Notes: generated by a model not told the origin, from the sequence alone. Shown: positions 33,146-42,091, counted from the stretch's first letter. The stretch is DNA of 64,000 bases from Nocardioides sp. QY071 (GCF_029961765.1 NZ_CP124681.1:4526001-4590000); one strand, 5' to 3'. Numbers and translations are program-made.

Positions 33146-33171
33146 ATCCCCGGCCGACCGGGGATTCATGC
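33140..33171 (+). terminator. Perfect 14-bp hairpin containing the flhB stop codon
   Basis: Arms 33140-33153 and 33158-33171 are perfectly complementary around the loop CCGA. The flhB TGA (33143-33145) lies in the left arm. No T-run follows, so it may work as a terminator, an mRNA 3-prime protector, or a barrier between flhB and the flhA promoter 15 bases on. Confidence 0.6.
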
Positions 33172-33185
33172 AGCACGTCAACCGC

Positions 33186-33212
33186 TCATCCCCAGCCCAC
33201 ACCTGCCGATGG
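33186..33212 (+). promoter_or_regulatory. Sigma-28-like promoter of flhA
   Basis: TCAT (33186-33189), 15 bases, then GCCGATGG (33205-33212). The -10 is identical to those of cheB, cheR and fliS. The flhA ATG is 75 bases downstream, so this transcript would have a leader. Confidence 0.55.
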
Positions 33213-33287
33213 AGCCAGCGACGCCAGGACGGCGCCACCCCGCAGTGCCACGGACGGCGCGACCGGTCGAGAGGCTGTACCCGCCGC

Positions 33288-35357
33288 ATGTCCCTGAAGT
33301 CGCTGACCCGGCTCGGTGTCCCCCTGGGCATCGTGCTGATCGTCGTCATGCTGGTCGTGCCGCTGCCCGCGGTGGTGCTCGACCTGATGATCGCGCTCAA
33401 CATCACCGGCGCCCTGCTCGTGCTGATGGTCGCGATGTTCATCCACAAGCCGCTGGAGTTCTCGGCGTTCCCGTCGGTCATCTTGGTGATGACGCTGTTC
33501 CGGCTGGCCCTCAACGTGAGCGCGACCCGGCTGGTGCTGCTGGACGGGTACGCCGGCAAGGTCATCGACACCTTCGGCCACTTCGTCGTCGGCGGCTCGC
33601 TGATCGTCGGGCTGATCGTGTTCGCGATCCTGCTCGTCATCCAGTTCGTCGTGATCACCAACGGCGCGGGCCGCGTGGCCGAGGTCGGCGCCCGGTTCAC
33701 GCTCGACGCGATGCCCGGCAAGCAGATGGCGATCGACGCCGACCTCAACTCCGGCCTGATCGACGAGGAGGAGGCCCGGCGCCGGCGTGCGGAGGTGCAC
33801 GCCGAGGCGGACTTCCACGGTGCGATGGACGGTGCGTCCAAGTTCGTGAAGGGCGACGCCGTCGCGGCGATCGTGATCACCCTGGTCAACCTGCTCGGCG
33901 GCTTCGCGATCGGCGTCGCCCAGTACGGCATGCCGTTCGGCGAGGCGATCAACACCTACTCGCTGCTCTCGATCGGCGACGGCCTGGTCTCCCAGATCCC
34001 GGCCCTCCTGCTCAGCGTCGCGACCGGCCTGATCGTGACCCGCGCGGTGGCCGACTCCGACATGGGCTCCGACATCGTCGGCCAGATCTTCCAGCGTAAG
34101 ATGCCGCTGCGCGTCGCGGGCTTCGGCGCACTCGCGCTGTGCGCGATCCCCGGCCTGCCCAAGCTGCCGTTCCTGGTGGCCGGCGGGCTGATGCTGCTGG
34201 GCGCGAGCCGGATCGACGAGTCCGGCGGGGACCGTACGGCGGGCGCCGACGCGGACTCCGCCGCCGGCGAGCTGGCCCAGGTCCCCGACACCCCGGAGGC
34301 GCTGGTCGCCGAGATCCGGGTCGACCCGCTCGGGCTCGAGCTCTCCGCGGACCTGATCGACCTCGTCGACAGCCGCTCCGGCGGCGACCTGCTCGACCGG
34401 GTCAAGGCACTGCGCCGCAAGGTGGCCGGCGAGCTCGGGATCGTGATCCCGCCCGTGCGCACCCGCGACAACCTCGAGCTGCCGGCGAACACCTACGCGA
34501 TCACGCTGTACGGCGCCGAGGTGGCCCGCGGCGAGGCGCCGCGCGGCACAGTACTGGCGATCGGCGAGTTCCTCGGCTCGCTGCCCGGGACCCCGACCCG
34601 CGAGCCGGTCTTCGGCCTGGACGCGAAGTGGATCCCGGCCGAGCTGCGGCACCAGGCGGAGATCGGCGGCGCGACCGTCGTCGACCGCGCCTCGGTGGTC
34701 ACCACCCACCTCGCCGAGGTCGTGCACCAGCACGCGAGCCGGCTGCTCGGTCGCGAGGACGTCCGGCTGCTCACCGACGTCGTCAAGCGCACCCACCCGG
34801 TCGTCATCGAGGAGCTCACCCCGGTCCAGCTGTCGCTCGGCGAGGTGCAGCGGGTGCTGCGCGCCCTGCTGGAGGAGCGGATCCCGATCCGCGACCTGGT
34901 CCGCATCTTCGAGGCGCTGTCGGTTCGCGCCGCGCTCAGCAAGGACCTCGACGGCCTGGTCGAGGCCGCCCGGGCCGCGCTCGAACCGGCCCTCGCGGCC
35001 TCCTTCGTCACCGACGGCGTGCTGCACGCGATCAGCTTCGACCCGCTGCTCGAGCAGCACATGCTCGAGGGCCTGCGCCCGACCGAGCAGGGTGCGGTCG
35101 TCGTCCTCGACCCGGACGTGGCCCAGCGGGTGCTGCTCGGTCTGGCCCAGGCGGCGCAGTCGGCCGAGAACACCGACGTACGCCCGGTCCTGGTCTGCGC
35201 ACCGGCGCTGCGGGCCGCCGTACGCCGCCTCGTGGCGCCGACCGTCGAACGCCTCCCCGTCTTCTCGTACGCCGAGCTCGGCGCGGCCCACGAGGTCCGC
35301 TCGGTGGCCGTGGTGTCCGCGACCGGGGCCCGCCCCGCACTCGGAGCAGGAGTCTAG
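33288..35357 (+). CDS. flhA: Flagellar export gate protein FlhA
   Basis: This 689-residue protein forms the nonameric export ring. The N-terminal half has about eight transmembrane helices and the conserved FHIPEP-region sequences HKPLEFSAFPSVILVMTLFR and VITNGAGRVAEVGARFTLDA, then PGKQMAIDADLNSGLIDEEEAR in two blocks. The C-terminal cytoplasmic domain (about 320-689) binds chaperone-substrate complexes; VIIEELTPVQLSLGEVQRVL-like sequence and EERIPIRDLVRIFEALS are present. ATG 33288 matches the family start; GAGAGG lies 13 bases upstream, a weak ribosome site. Confidence 0.97.
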   Translation: MSLKSLTRLGVPLGIVLIVVMLVVPLPAVVLDLMIALNITGALLVLMVAMFIHKPLEFSAFPSVILVMTLFRLALNVSATRLVLLDGYAGKVIDTFGHFVVGGSLIVGLIVFAILLVIQFVVITNGAGRVAEVGARFTLDAMPGKQMAIDADLNSGLIDEEEARRRRAEVHAEADFHGAMDGASKFVKGDAVAAIVITLVNLLGGFAIGVAQYGMPFGEAINTYSLLSIGDGLVSQIPALLLSVATGLIVTRAVADSDMGSDIVGQIFQRKMPLRVAGFGALALCAIPGLPKLPFLVAGGLMLLGASRIDESGGDRTAGADADSAAGELAQVPDTPEALVAEIRVDPLGLELSADLIDLVDSRSGGDLLDRVKALRRKVAGELGIVIPPVRTRDNLELPANTYAITLYGAEVARGEAPRGTVLAIGEFLGSLPGTPTREPVFGLDAKWIPAELRHQAEIGGATVVDRASVVTTHLAEVVHQHASRLLGREDVRLLTDVVKRTHPVVIEELTPVQLSLGEVQRVLRALLEERIPIRDLVRIFEALSVRAALSKDLDGLVEAARAALEPALAASFVTDGVLHAISFDPLLEQHMLEGLRPTEQGAVVVLDPDVAQRVLLGLAQAAQSAENTDVRPVLVCAPALRAAVRRLVAPTVERLPVFSYAELGAAHEVRSVAVVSATGARPALGAGV

Positions 35358-35371
35358 AAGGTGGTCCTCCC

Positions 35372-35704
35372 ATGATGCTCGACCTGCGCGTCTTCGTGCT
35401 CGCCGCCCTCGTCGCCTCCCCGGCCGGCTATCTCGCCGCGCACGGTGAGCTGAGCCTCGACGAGGCGCTCACCCGGCTGCTCGTCGTGATGGTGGGCGCC
35501 ACGGCGGCCGCGGTCGTCGTCCGCGCGCTGTGGCCGCTGCTCGCCGGACCGGGCCCGGAGCCGCTCGAGGCCACGGTCGAGGACCTGGCGCCGCGGGGGC
35601 TGGCCCCGGAACCGTCGGTCGAGCCGGACCTCCTCGACGACCTGTTCGGCTTCGAGGAGTCGTTCGAGGACCTCGGCGCGGACCTCAGCCCACTGCCGGA
35701 ATGA
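35372..35704 (+). CDS. Small membrane protein downstream of flhA, unknown function
   Basis: This 110-residue protein starts 15 bases after flhA. Two hydrophobic segments (about 6-22, VFVLAALVASPAGYLAAHG, and 33-57, LLVVMVGATAAAVVVRALWP) are followed by a strongly acidic tail (EDLAPRG, EPDLLDDLFGFEESFEDLGA). It was not recognised as any named flagellar protein. Position suggests a role with the export gate or motor. AAGGTGG upstream is a fair ribosome site. Its last 20 bases overlap the convergent histidine kinase gene. Confidence 0.65.
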   Translation: MMLDLRVFVLAALVASPAGYLAAHGELSLDEALTRLLVVMVGATAAAVVVRALWPLLAGPGPEPLEATVEDLAPRGLAPEPSVEPDLLDDLFGFEESFEDLGADLSPLPE

Positions 35705-37265
35705 CCCACTCCAGCACGGTGCCCTGATCGGGCGCCGAGCTGAGCAGCAGGTGCCCGCCGAGTCCCTCGGCCCGCGCCCGCAGGTTGCCGGTGCCGTTGC
35801 CGGTCGACCCCGCCGCCGGGTCGAAGCCCCGGCCGTCGTCGACCACGCGCAGCCGGAACCACGCCGAGGACGCGGTCAGCTCGACGGTGACGCTGCTCGC
35901 CGCGGCGTGCCGGGCGACATTGGACAGCGCCTCGCGCAGCGTGCCGAGGACGTGGCTGCCGGCCTCGGGGGCCAGCGCCCGGTCGACGGGGCCCTGGATG
36001 CGCAGCAGCGGCTGGAAGCCCAGGACCGGGGCGTACTCCGTCAGCAGTGCCCGCACGTCGTCGAGCAGGGGCCGGCCGGATCCGGTGCCGAGCTCGAAGA
36101 TCACCGAGCGCAGCTCCTTGATCGCGCCGTCGAGCTCGCCGATCGCACCGTCGACGCGGGTGCGCAGCTCGGCGGGGTCGAGGTCACGGGCGCCCTGGAG
36201 CTGCATGCCGGTCGCGAACAGGCGCTGGATGACCAGGTCGTGGAGGTCGCGCGCGATCCGGTCGCGGTCGCGGGCCACCAGCAGCTGGGCCCGCTCCCTC
36301 AGCGCCTGGCGCCGGTCGAGGATCAGGCCGAGCTGGGCCGCGGTGACCGACACCAGGTCGAGCATGATGTCGCGCAGTGACGGCGTCTCCTCCGCGCGGT
36401 CGACGAGGATCGCGCCGGGGCCGGAGAGCCGGGTGTGCACGGGTACGACGAGCGTCGTGCGGTGGTGGTCGTGCGGGAGCCGCTCGGGCACCCGCGACGT
36501 GGTCACCTCACGGATCTGGTCGGCGTACCGCTCGACGACGCGCGGCGCCGCCATCGTGTCGCCGGCGACCTGGCGGACCTCGAGCAGGCCGGCCTCGACG
36601 CGGACATAGGCCACCAGCCGGGCCCCGCACAGGTCGCGCAGCGAGACCACGAGCTCGTCGAGGGCCTCCTCGACGCTGGTGGTCCCGGTCAGGTCGCGGC
36701 CCACCTCGCCGGTGCCCGCGAGCCAGCGGCGCCGCCACTCGACCTGCTCGTAGGTGCGGGCGTTCTCGATCATGGTGCCCGCCGCGCGGGCCAGCGCCTC
36801 GACCAGCGCCTGGTCGGTCGCGCTGAACTCCGCGCCACCGCGCTTGTTGCCGAGGTAGAGGTGCCCGAACGCCTGGTCGCGCACCAGCACGGGCGCACCG
36901 AGGAAGCGGTCGATGACCGGGTGGCTCTGCGGGAACGAGCCCGTCGACACCGGGTGGTCGGCGACGTGGTCGACCCGGATCGAGCGCCGCTCCCGCGGCA
37001 CCAGCCCCAGCAGCCCGTGGCCCTCCGGCATCCGGCCGATCTGGTCGAACTGCTCTCCCACGGCGGCGTTGGGCACCAGGTCGATGAACTCGCCCTGGTC
37101 GTCGACGATCCCCAGGACGCCGTACTCGGCGTCGGTCAGCTCGCAGGACGCCTCGACGATGCGGGTCAGCACGCCGCGCAGGTCCAGGTCGGACCCGATC
37201 GCCACCACCGCGTCGAGCAGTGCGCGCGCTTCCGCCGGAAGCTCGAGGTCCTGGTCCAGGTCCAT
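35685..37265 (-). CDS. Cytoplasmic two-GAF sensor histidine kinase, DevS/DosS-like
   Basis: This 526-residue kinase has GAF domain 1 (about 18-170), GAF domain 2 (about 190-318), a HisKA_3 dimerisation region with phospho-acceptor His342 in RIARDLHDLVIQRLFATG, and a C-terminal HATPase domain with NVARHAAAS and DDGRGFDP. No membrane segments are present. In the DevS/DosS relatives the GAF domain can bind heme and sense gases; no conclusion on heme can be drawn here. The partner response regulator would be NarL-type and is not adjacent. It converges on the flhA-linked gene. Confidence 0.87.
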   Translation of the reverse strand: MDLDQDLELPAEARALLDAVVAIGSDLDLRGVLTRIVEASCELTDAEYGVLGIVDDQGEFIDLVPNAAVGEQFDQIGRMPEGHGLLGLVPRERRSIRVDHVADHPVSTGSFPQSHPVIDRFLGAPVLVRDQAFGHLYLGNKRGGAEFSATDQALVEALARAAGTMIENARTYEQVEWRRRWLAGTGEVGRDLTGTTSVEEALDELVVSLRDLCGARLVAYVRVEAGLLEVRQVAGDTMAAPRVVERYADQIREVTTSRVPERLPHDHHRTTLVVPVHTRLSGPGAILVDRAEETPSLRDIMLDLVSVTAAQLGLILDRRQALRERAQLLVARDRDRIARDLHDLVIQRLFATGMQLQGARDLDPAELRTRVDGAIGELDGAIKELRSVIFELGTGSGRPLLDDVRALLTEYAPVLGFQPLLRIQGPVDRALAPEAGSHVLGTLREALSNVARHAAASSVTVELTASSAWFRLRVVDDGRGFDPAAGSTGNGTGNLRARAEGLGGHLLLSSAPDQGTVLEWVIPAVG

Positions 37266-37408
37266 CAGGTACCGATCCCCTCCCCAGCGATCGCCGACCT
37301 CCGAAGGCTATCCCTTTACTTTGTGGCGCCACCACCCGCGCATCCCGCTGATCGGCACCGGGACCCCCGTCCTGAGAATTGCGGGACGCCGGACCGGGCT
37401 CGCACGCA

Positions 37409-37470
37409 GGGAACCGTCACCAAACCGCGTGCTCGCGCGTTGGGAGGGCGACGCCGACGAAGGAGTGGAC
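37409..37470 (+). promoter_or_regulatory. Conserved 5-prime leader of the first duplicated secreted gene
   Basis: From 37409 the leader GGGAACCGTCACCAA through GTTGGGAGGGCGACGCC matches 39502-39549 with about 3 differences in 45 bases, although the two lie in non-coding sequence. GGAACC and CGTT blocks recall ECF sigma promoters, but the 22-base gap is longer than usual. GGAG precedes the ATG. Confidence 0.5.
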
Positions 37471-39468
37471 ATGGGGCGCTGGCTGAGGATCGCGACGACG
37501 GCGCTCGCGCTGACCATCCCGGGAGCGGTGCTGCCCGCGGCCCAGGCGGCCGACCCGCCCGTGCAGATCACGTTCACCACCCAGCCGAAGGTGACCTTCT
37601 CGACGGGGCTGACGAGGGTCGGCGCGGTCGACTTCGCCGCATGGCGGGTCTCGCGGCCGTCCACCGTCACCGTCCGCATTCTCGACGCCGAGGGCACCGT
37701 GGTCCGCACCCTCGTCGAGGGCCAGTCGGTCCGCGACGCCTCCGACGAGCCGTGGTACTTCAAGGACGCCGCCGGCCAGGACGTGCCGGAGGGCGACTAC
37801 ACGATGCAGGTGGAGGCCGTCGACAGCGACGGCAACCGCGACGTCGAGGACTACGCCATGCCGCTCGACCGGCACACCGTCGTACCGCTCCAGGGCGTCA
37901 TCGCCGGCTTCACGTACTCCACCAATGTCACCATGTCCATCGCGCCGAAGCCCGGCATCACACTCGCCAACGCCAGGTTCCTGATCGCCGAGGACAGCTA
38001 CACGGGGTACTGCGCGATCAGCGACGCCAAGACCCCCGGCTCCGGCGGTCGCATCCAGGCCACGGTCGACGTGTCGGACTGCGGCGACCACGTCGGACAC
38101 GCGGGCGCCTTCTTCGAGTTCACCGACCGGATCGGTGCGAAGCAGAAGGGCTACACCCCGATGATCCCGGTGCGCGTCGCCGACCGCAGCGCGCCGGTCG
38201 TCACGTTGGCCCCGTACGCGCCCGCGTCGCAGACGCTGCACCTGAGGAATCCCGGGACCTACGAGACCAGCAAGCTCACCTACTGGGTGCGCGACGCCAG
38301 CGCCCTGGCCAGCCAGACCTACCAGATCCGCAACGGCTTCGGCATCACCATCGCCTCCGGCACCCTGACCGAGGGCGTCGGCGTGGGGCCGGACGCACTG
38401 ACCCGGGTGTTCGACCTGCGCTGGAGCGGCACTCGCAACGACGGCAGCCTGCTGCCCGCCGGGCGCTACCGCGTCGTCACCCGCTTCACGGATGCAGGGG
38501 GCCATTCCGCGGCAGGCCCGGCTACGACCATCGACCTCGACGCGACGATTCCGGGCGGGCTGGCCGCGACCCGGATCGACGGCTACAACTGGGAGGTCGT
38601 GGTGACCCCCAAGAGCGGTGAGGACGTCACCGGGGTCGCCGTCTCGACGGCCCCCGCGAACGACAACGACCCGCACCCGCAGGTCGCCGCGTACGACGCC
38701 GCCACGGGCACCTACCGCACCGTCGTCAGCCTGGCGAAGCGCAGTCCGGGAACCTATCCCGTCCGTGCCCTGATCACCCGCGGCACCGCGCCGACCGCCA
38801 CGACCTTCACGACCGCCGACCAGGGCCTGGTCGTCCTCCCCGACACCGAGGCACCTGTCGTGACGCCTCCGACGACCACCCACCTCTACCTCCGTGCGCC
38901 CGACCAGTACGCCCCGAACAGCTTCGAGTTCGCCGTGAGCGACCAGTCGACGCTCCGGTCCTCCGACTTCCTGGTCAGCAACGCCACGGGGAGCGTGGTG
39001 GACCACGTCGTCACCGACGGCGCCGAAGGTCGCACGTCCTTCCAGTGGAACGGCACCGGGCCGCAGGGAGAGCGTCTCCCCGCCGGGGACTACGTGGTCC
39101 GCACGTCCTTCACCGACGCGGCCGGGAACGTGACGCCTGCCTCCACGACGGTGCACCTCGACGACACGGTGCCGGCCACCATGGCCGTCGTCGGCCGGAC
39201 GGGCAACGCGTTCACGGTCGAGGTCACGCCCACGCCCGGGGTCTCACTGCACATCGTCGCTGTCTGGCTGCGCTGCTGCATGGAGGTCCCCAGGCTCGAT
39301 CCGTCGACAGGCACGTATCGCGGCACCATCGATCTCACCGGCCAGCCCCCGGGCACCTATCAGCTCGACGGCGAGGTGAGTCGTGACACCCCGGGTGCGG
39401 GCGAGGGTCCGGGCGATGGCCAGGGCTGGTTCTATCTCGACCCCCTCTACGTCACCGTCACCGACTGA
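37471..39468 (+). CDS. Secreted multi-domain FlgD-Ig-like beta protein (copy 1)
   Basis: This 665-residue protein has a Sec signal peptide (cleavage near AQAA-DP, residue 24-25) and no transmembrane anchor. It contains several beta-sandwich repeats of the FlgD-Ig type, with the recurring pattern W-(S/N)-G-T-x-x-x-G-x-x-L-P-A-G-x-Y seen in WSGTRNDGSLLPAGRYRVV and WNGTGPQGERLPAGDYVVRT. Conserved Cys pairs occur (YCAISD, VSDCGD, RCCMEV). It is the tandem partner of the gene at 39582, and about two thirds of its sequence aligns with it by eye. The function is unknown; an adhesin or surface structural protein is plausible. Confidence 0.8.
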   Translation: MGRWLRIATTALALTIPGAVLPAAQAADPPVQITFTTQPKVTFSTGLTRVGAVDFAAWRVSRPSTVTVRILDAEGTVVRTLVEGQSVRDASDEPWYFKDAAGQDVPEGDYTMQVEAVDSDGNRDVEDYAMPLDRHTVVPLQGVIAGFTYSTNVTMSIAPKPGITLANARFLIAEDSYTGYCAISDAKTPGSGGRIQATVDVSDCGDHVGHAGAFFEFTDRIGAKQKGYTPMIPVRVADRSAPVVTLAPYAPASQTLHLRNPGTYETSKLTYWVRDASALASQTYQIRNGFGITIASGTLTEGVGVGPDALTRVFDLRWSGTRNDGSLLPAGRYRVVTRFTDAGGHSAAGPATTIDLDATIPGGLAATRIDGYNWEVVVTPKSGEDVTGVAVSTAPANDNDPHPQVAAYDAATGTYRTVVSLAKRSPGTYPVRALITRGTAPTATTFTTADQGLVVLPDTEAPVVTPPTTTHLYLRAPDQYAPNSFEFAVSDQSTLRSSDFLVSNATGSVVDHVVTDGAEGRTSFQWNGTGPQGERLPAGDYVVRTSFTDAAGNVTPASTTVHLDDTVPATMAVVGRTGNAFTVEVTPTPGVSLHIVAVWLRCCMEVPRLDPSTGTYRGTIDLTGQPPGTYQLDGEVSRDTPGAGEGPGDGQGWFYLDPLYVTVTD

Positions 39469-39501
39469 GCGGGTAGGCAGCCGACAGAGCCTGTGTCCAC
39501 C

Positions 39502-39581
39502 GGGAACCGTCACCAATCCGGGTCCTCGCGCGTTGGGAGGGCGACGCCGCCGATGGGGACGGCCGACGAAGGAGTGGGGAC
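39502..39581 (+). promoter_or_regulatory. Conserved 5-prime leader of the second duplicated secreted gene
   Basis: This leader repeats the one at 37409, then has about 20 extra bases before the shared GACGAAGGAGTGG ribosome-site segment. Conservation outside coding sequence suggests a promoter or RNA element duplicated together with the gene. Confidence 0.5.
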
Positions 39582-41615
39582 ATGGGGCGCTGGCTGAGGA
39601 TCGCGACGACGGCTCTGGCGGTGACGACCGCGGCGACCGCGGCGGGCACCCTGCCCGCGGCCCAGGCGGCCCAGGCCGCCGACCCGGCCGTGCAGATCAC
39701 GTTCACCACCCAGCCGAAGGTCACCTTCGCGACGGGACTGACCCGGGACGACGGCACGAAGGGCGCAGCGGTCTCCGTCGCGTTCCGGTTGAGCCGTCCC
39801 GCGACGGTCACCGCCCGCGCCCTGGACGCCAGCGGCGCGGTGGTCCGCACGTTCGCGACCGACGAGGCGGCCGGACTCGACCACGACGTCGACTGGCAGT
39901 TCACCGACGCGGCCGACGCCGCGCTTCCCGAGGGCGACTACACGCTGCGCGTCGAGGCCACCGACAGCGACGGCGGCCAGGACGTCGAGAGCTACCCGCT
40001 GCCGCTCGACCGGCACACCGTCGTACCGGCCCAAGGGGTCTTCAGCGGCACGACCTACGCCACCAACATCACCATGTCCGTCGGGCCGAAGCCCGGGGTC
40101 ACGCTGCGCAGCGCGGAGTTCGTGGTGGGCGACGGCTACGGCACCGACCCGTGCGCCACGAGCGGCTCGCGGACCCCCGGCTTCGGCGGGCGCATCCAGG
40201 CGACCTTCAAGGTGTCCGACTGCGGGGCCTCCTCCCGTGACGCCGGGGCGGTGTTCGAGTTCACCGACCGGATCGGCGCCCAGCAGACGGGCTACACCGC
40301 CCCGATCCCGATCCGGGTCGCCGACCGGGTCGCTCCGGCACCGGCGCTCGCGCCGTCGTCGACGTCGTCGGACACCCTGTCGCTGCGCGACCCCGACCGG
40401 TACGAGACCAGCGGGACGACCTACTACGTGCGCGAGGCGGGCAGCATCGCCACGGCCACCTACGAGGTCCTCAACGCCATCGGCGCGCGGGTCGCGACCG
40501 GCACCCTGGTCGCGGAGGGCGCCGCGCCGACCGACGACAGCCACACCTGGCAGTACGCGCTGCGTTGGGCGGGCACCCGCAACGACGGCACCCGCCTGCC
40601 CGCCGGCCGCTACCGGGTCGCCACCAAGTTCACCGACGCGGCCGGGCTGTCCGCCGCCGGCCCCGCCGTGACGCTGGTCCTCGACCCGACCATCCCCGGC
40701 ACCCTGGCGACGACCCGGATCGACGGCTACCAGTGGCAGGTCGTGGTCACCCCGAAGACCGGCGCCGGGGTCACCGGCGTCACCGTGTCGACCTCCCCCG
40801 CTGACGCCGACCCGGCCACCGGGAACCTGCTGCCCCTGACGTACGACGCCGGCACCGGCACGTACCGCACGGTGCTCAGCCTGGCCGGCCGACCGGACGG
40901 CAGCTACCCGCTCCGCGCGCTGATCACCCGGGGCACCGGTGCCGCGGCCACGACCTTCACCACCGCCGACCAGGAGCTCGTCGTGCTCCCCGACGAGACG
41001 GCTCCCGCGGTCACCCTGCCGACCAACAGCCGGCTCTACCTCGGCCTGCCCGGCCAGTACACCGCGGGCACGTTCACCTTCTCCGTGAGCGACCAGTCCG
41101 GAGTCCGGTCCTCCGACTTCGTCGTCAACGACACCGCGGGGAACGTGGTCGACCACGTCGTCGTCGAGGGCGGCGAGGGCCGCACCTCCTTCACCTGGGA
41201 CGGCACCGGCCACGACGGCGAGCCGCTGCCTGGCGGCGACTACGTCGTCAGCACCACCTTCACCGACGAGCACGGCAACGAGGCCCCTGCCTCCGCGCCG
41301 GTGCACCTCGACGACACCGTGCCGGCGACGCTCGTGGTCGTCGGACGGACGGGCAACCTGCTCACGGTCGAGGTCACGCCCACGCCGGGGGTGAAGGTGC
41401 ACGCCGCCGGCGTCGCCGTCATCGGGAGCAGCTGCTGCAACAAGGCCCTGGAGCTCGACCCGGCCACCGGCCGCTTCCGGGCCACCGTCGACCTCGACGG
41501 GCGCCCGACCGGCACCTACTACCTCACCAGCCTGGTCGTCCGGGACACCCCCGGCGCCGCTGAGCCGTACGGCTACGTCTGGAGCGCGCCGATCCCGGTG
41601 ACGGTCAGCCACTGA
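39582..41615 (+). CDS. Secreted multi-domain FlgD-Ig-like beta protein (copy 2)
   Basis: This 677-residue paralogue of the previous gene has the same start (MGRWLRIATTAL), a signal peptide, the same PLDRHTVVPAQGVFSGTTYA-type linker and the same repeats (WAGTRNDGTRLPAGRYRVAT, WDGTGHDGEPLPGGDYVVST). Cys pairs are kept (DPCATS, VSDCGA, SSCCNK). The two copies differ by many substitutions, so the duplication is not recent. No cell-wall sorting signal is visible, so both are probably released or held non-covalently. Confidence 0.8.
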   Translation: MGRWLRIATTALAVTTAATAAGTLPAAQAAQAADPAVQITFTTQPKVTFATGLTRDDGTKGAAVSVAFRLSRPATVTARALDASGAVVRTFATDEAAGLDHDVDWQFTDAADAALPEGDYTLRVEATDSDGGQDVESYPLPLDRHTVVPAQGVFSGTTYATNITMSVGPKPGVTLRSAEFVVGDGYGTDPCATSGSRTPGFGGRIQATFKVSDCGASSRDAGAVFEFTDRIGAQQTGYTAPIPIRVADRVAPAPALAPSSTSSDTLSLRDPDRYETSGTTYYVREAGSIATATYEVLNAIGARVATGTLVAEGAAPTDDSHTWQYALRWAGTRNDGTRLPAGRYRVATKFTDAAGLSAAGPAVTLVLDPTIPGTLATTRIDGYQWQVVVTPKTGAGVTGVTVSTSPADADPATGNLLPLTYDAGTGTYRTVLSLAGRPDGSYPLRALITRGTGAAATTFTTADQELVVLPDETAPAVTLPTNSRLYLGLPGQYTAGTFTFSVSDQSGVRSSDFVVNDTAGNVVDHVVVEGGEGRTSFTWDGTGHDGEPLPGGDYVVSTTFTDEHGNEAPASAPVHLDDTVPATLVVVGRTGNLLTVEVTPTPGVKVHAAGVAVIGSSCCNKALELDPATGRFRATVDLDGRPTGTYYLTSLVVRDTPGAAEPYGYVWSAPIPVTVSH

Positions 41616-41633
41616 CCGTCACCGGGACCCCGC

Positions 41634-42074
41634 TCAGAACCGGCGCAGCTGGTACAGCCCGCGCGTGCGGGCCACGACCGTGCCCTCCTCGTCGGTGACC
41701 TCGGCGACCAGCTCGAAGTCGGACTTCCCGCGCTCGGCGTACTCCGCCAGGATCCGCTGGATCTCGTCGTCCTCGAGCCGGGCACGCGAGACGACGTCGG
41801 TGGCGGCCGGGCGCAGGAAGTCGATGGTCATCGACTTGAGCAGCGGTACGCCGCCCTCGGCACTCAGCGAGGTGCTCGCGTAGAGGCCACCGAGGACCTC
41901 GGCGACGGTGAACAGGGAGCCGGCGTATGCCGTGCCGAAGTGGTTGACATTGGGCCCGGCAGGCAGCCGCGCGGCCACCGCGTTGGCTCCGGCCTCGACC
42001 ACCTCGACGCCCATGGCGTCCATGATCGGGATCATCGAGCGGACGTAGGTCGTGAGGTCGGCAGGCGTGGTCAC
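41634..42074 (-). CDS. Hotdog-fold thioesterase (YiiD-C/DUF4442-like)
   Basis: This 146-residue protein resembles the PaaI/YiiD C-terminal hotdog thioesterases that hydrolyse acyl-CoA esters. The helix GTAYAGSLFTVAEVLGGLYA and the following strands are typical, with HFGTAYAG providing the active-site region. The GTG at 42074 sits 6 bases after TAGCGT (42081-42086, minus strand), so a leaderless transcript is likely. The substrate is unknown. It ends 18 bases from the convergent secreted gene. Confidence 0.78.
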   Translation of the reverse strand: MTTPADLTTYVRSMIPIMDAMGVEVVEAGANAVAARLPAGPNVNHFGTAYAGSLFTVAEVLGGLYASTSLSAEGGVPLLKSMTIDFLRPAATDVVSRARLEDDEIQRILAEYAERGKSDFELVAEVTDEEGTVVARTRGLYQLRRF

Positions 42075-42091
42075 GGCGCCACGCTACTGGC

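Noticed and set aside
31184..33955. A 923-codon minus-strand frame opposite fliR-flhB-flhA
   Set aside because: It is antisense to three unmistakable export genes and encodes repetitive His/Arg/Gly/Asp sequence, typical of a shadow.
37409..37446. ECF sigma promoter GGAACC...CGTT in the duplicated leaders
   Set aside because: The gap between the blocks is 22 bases, longer than the 16-20 usual for this class; kept only as a weak remark.
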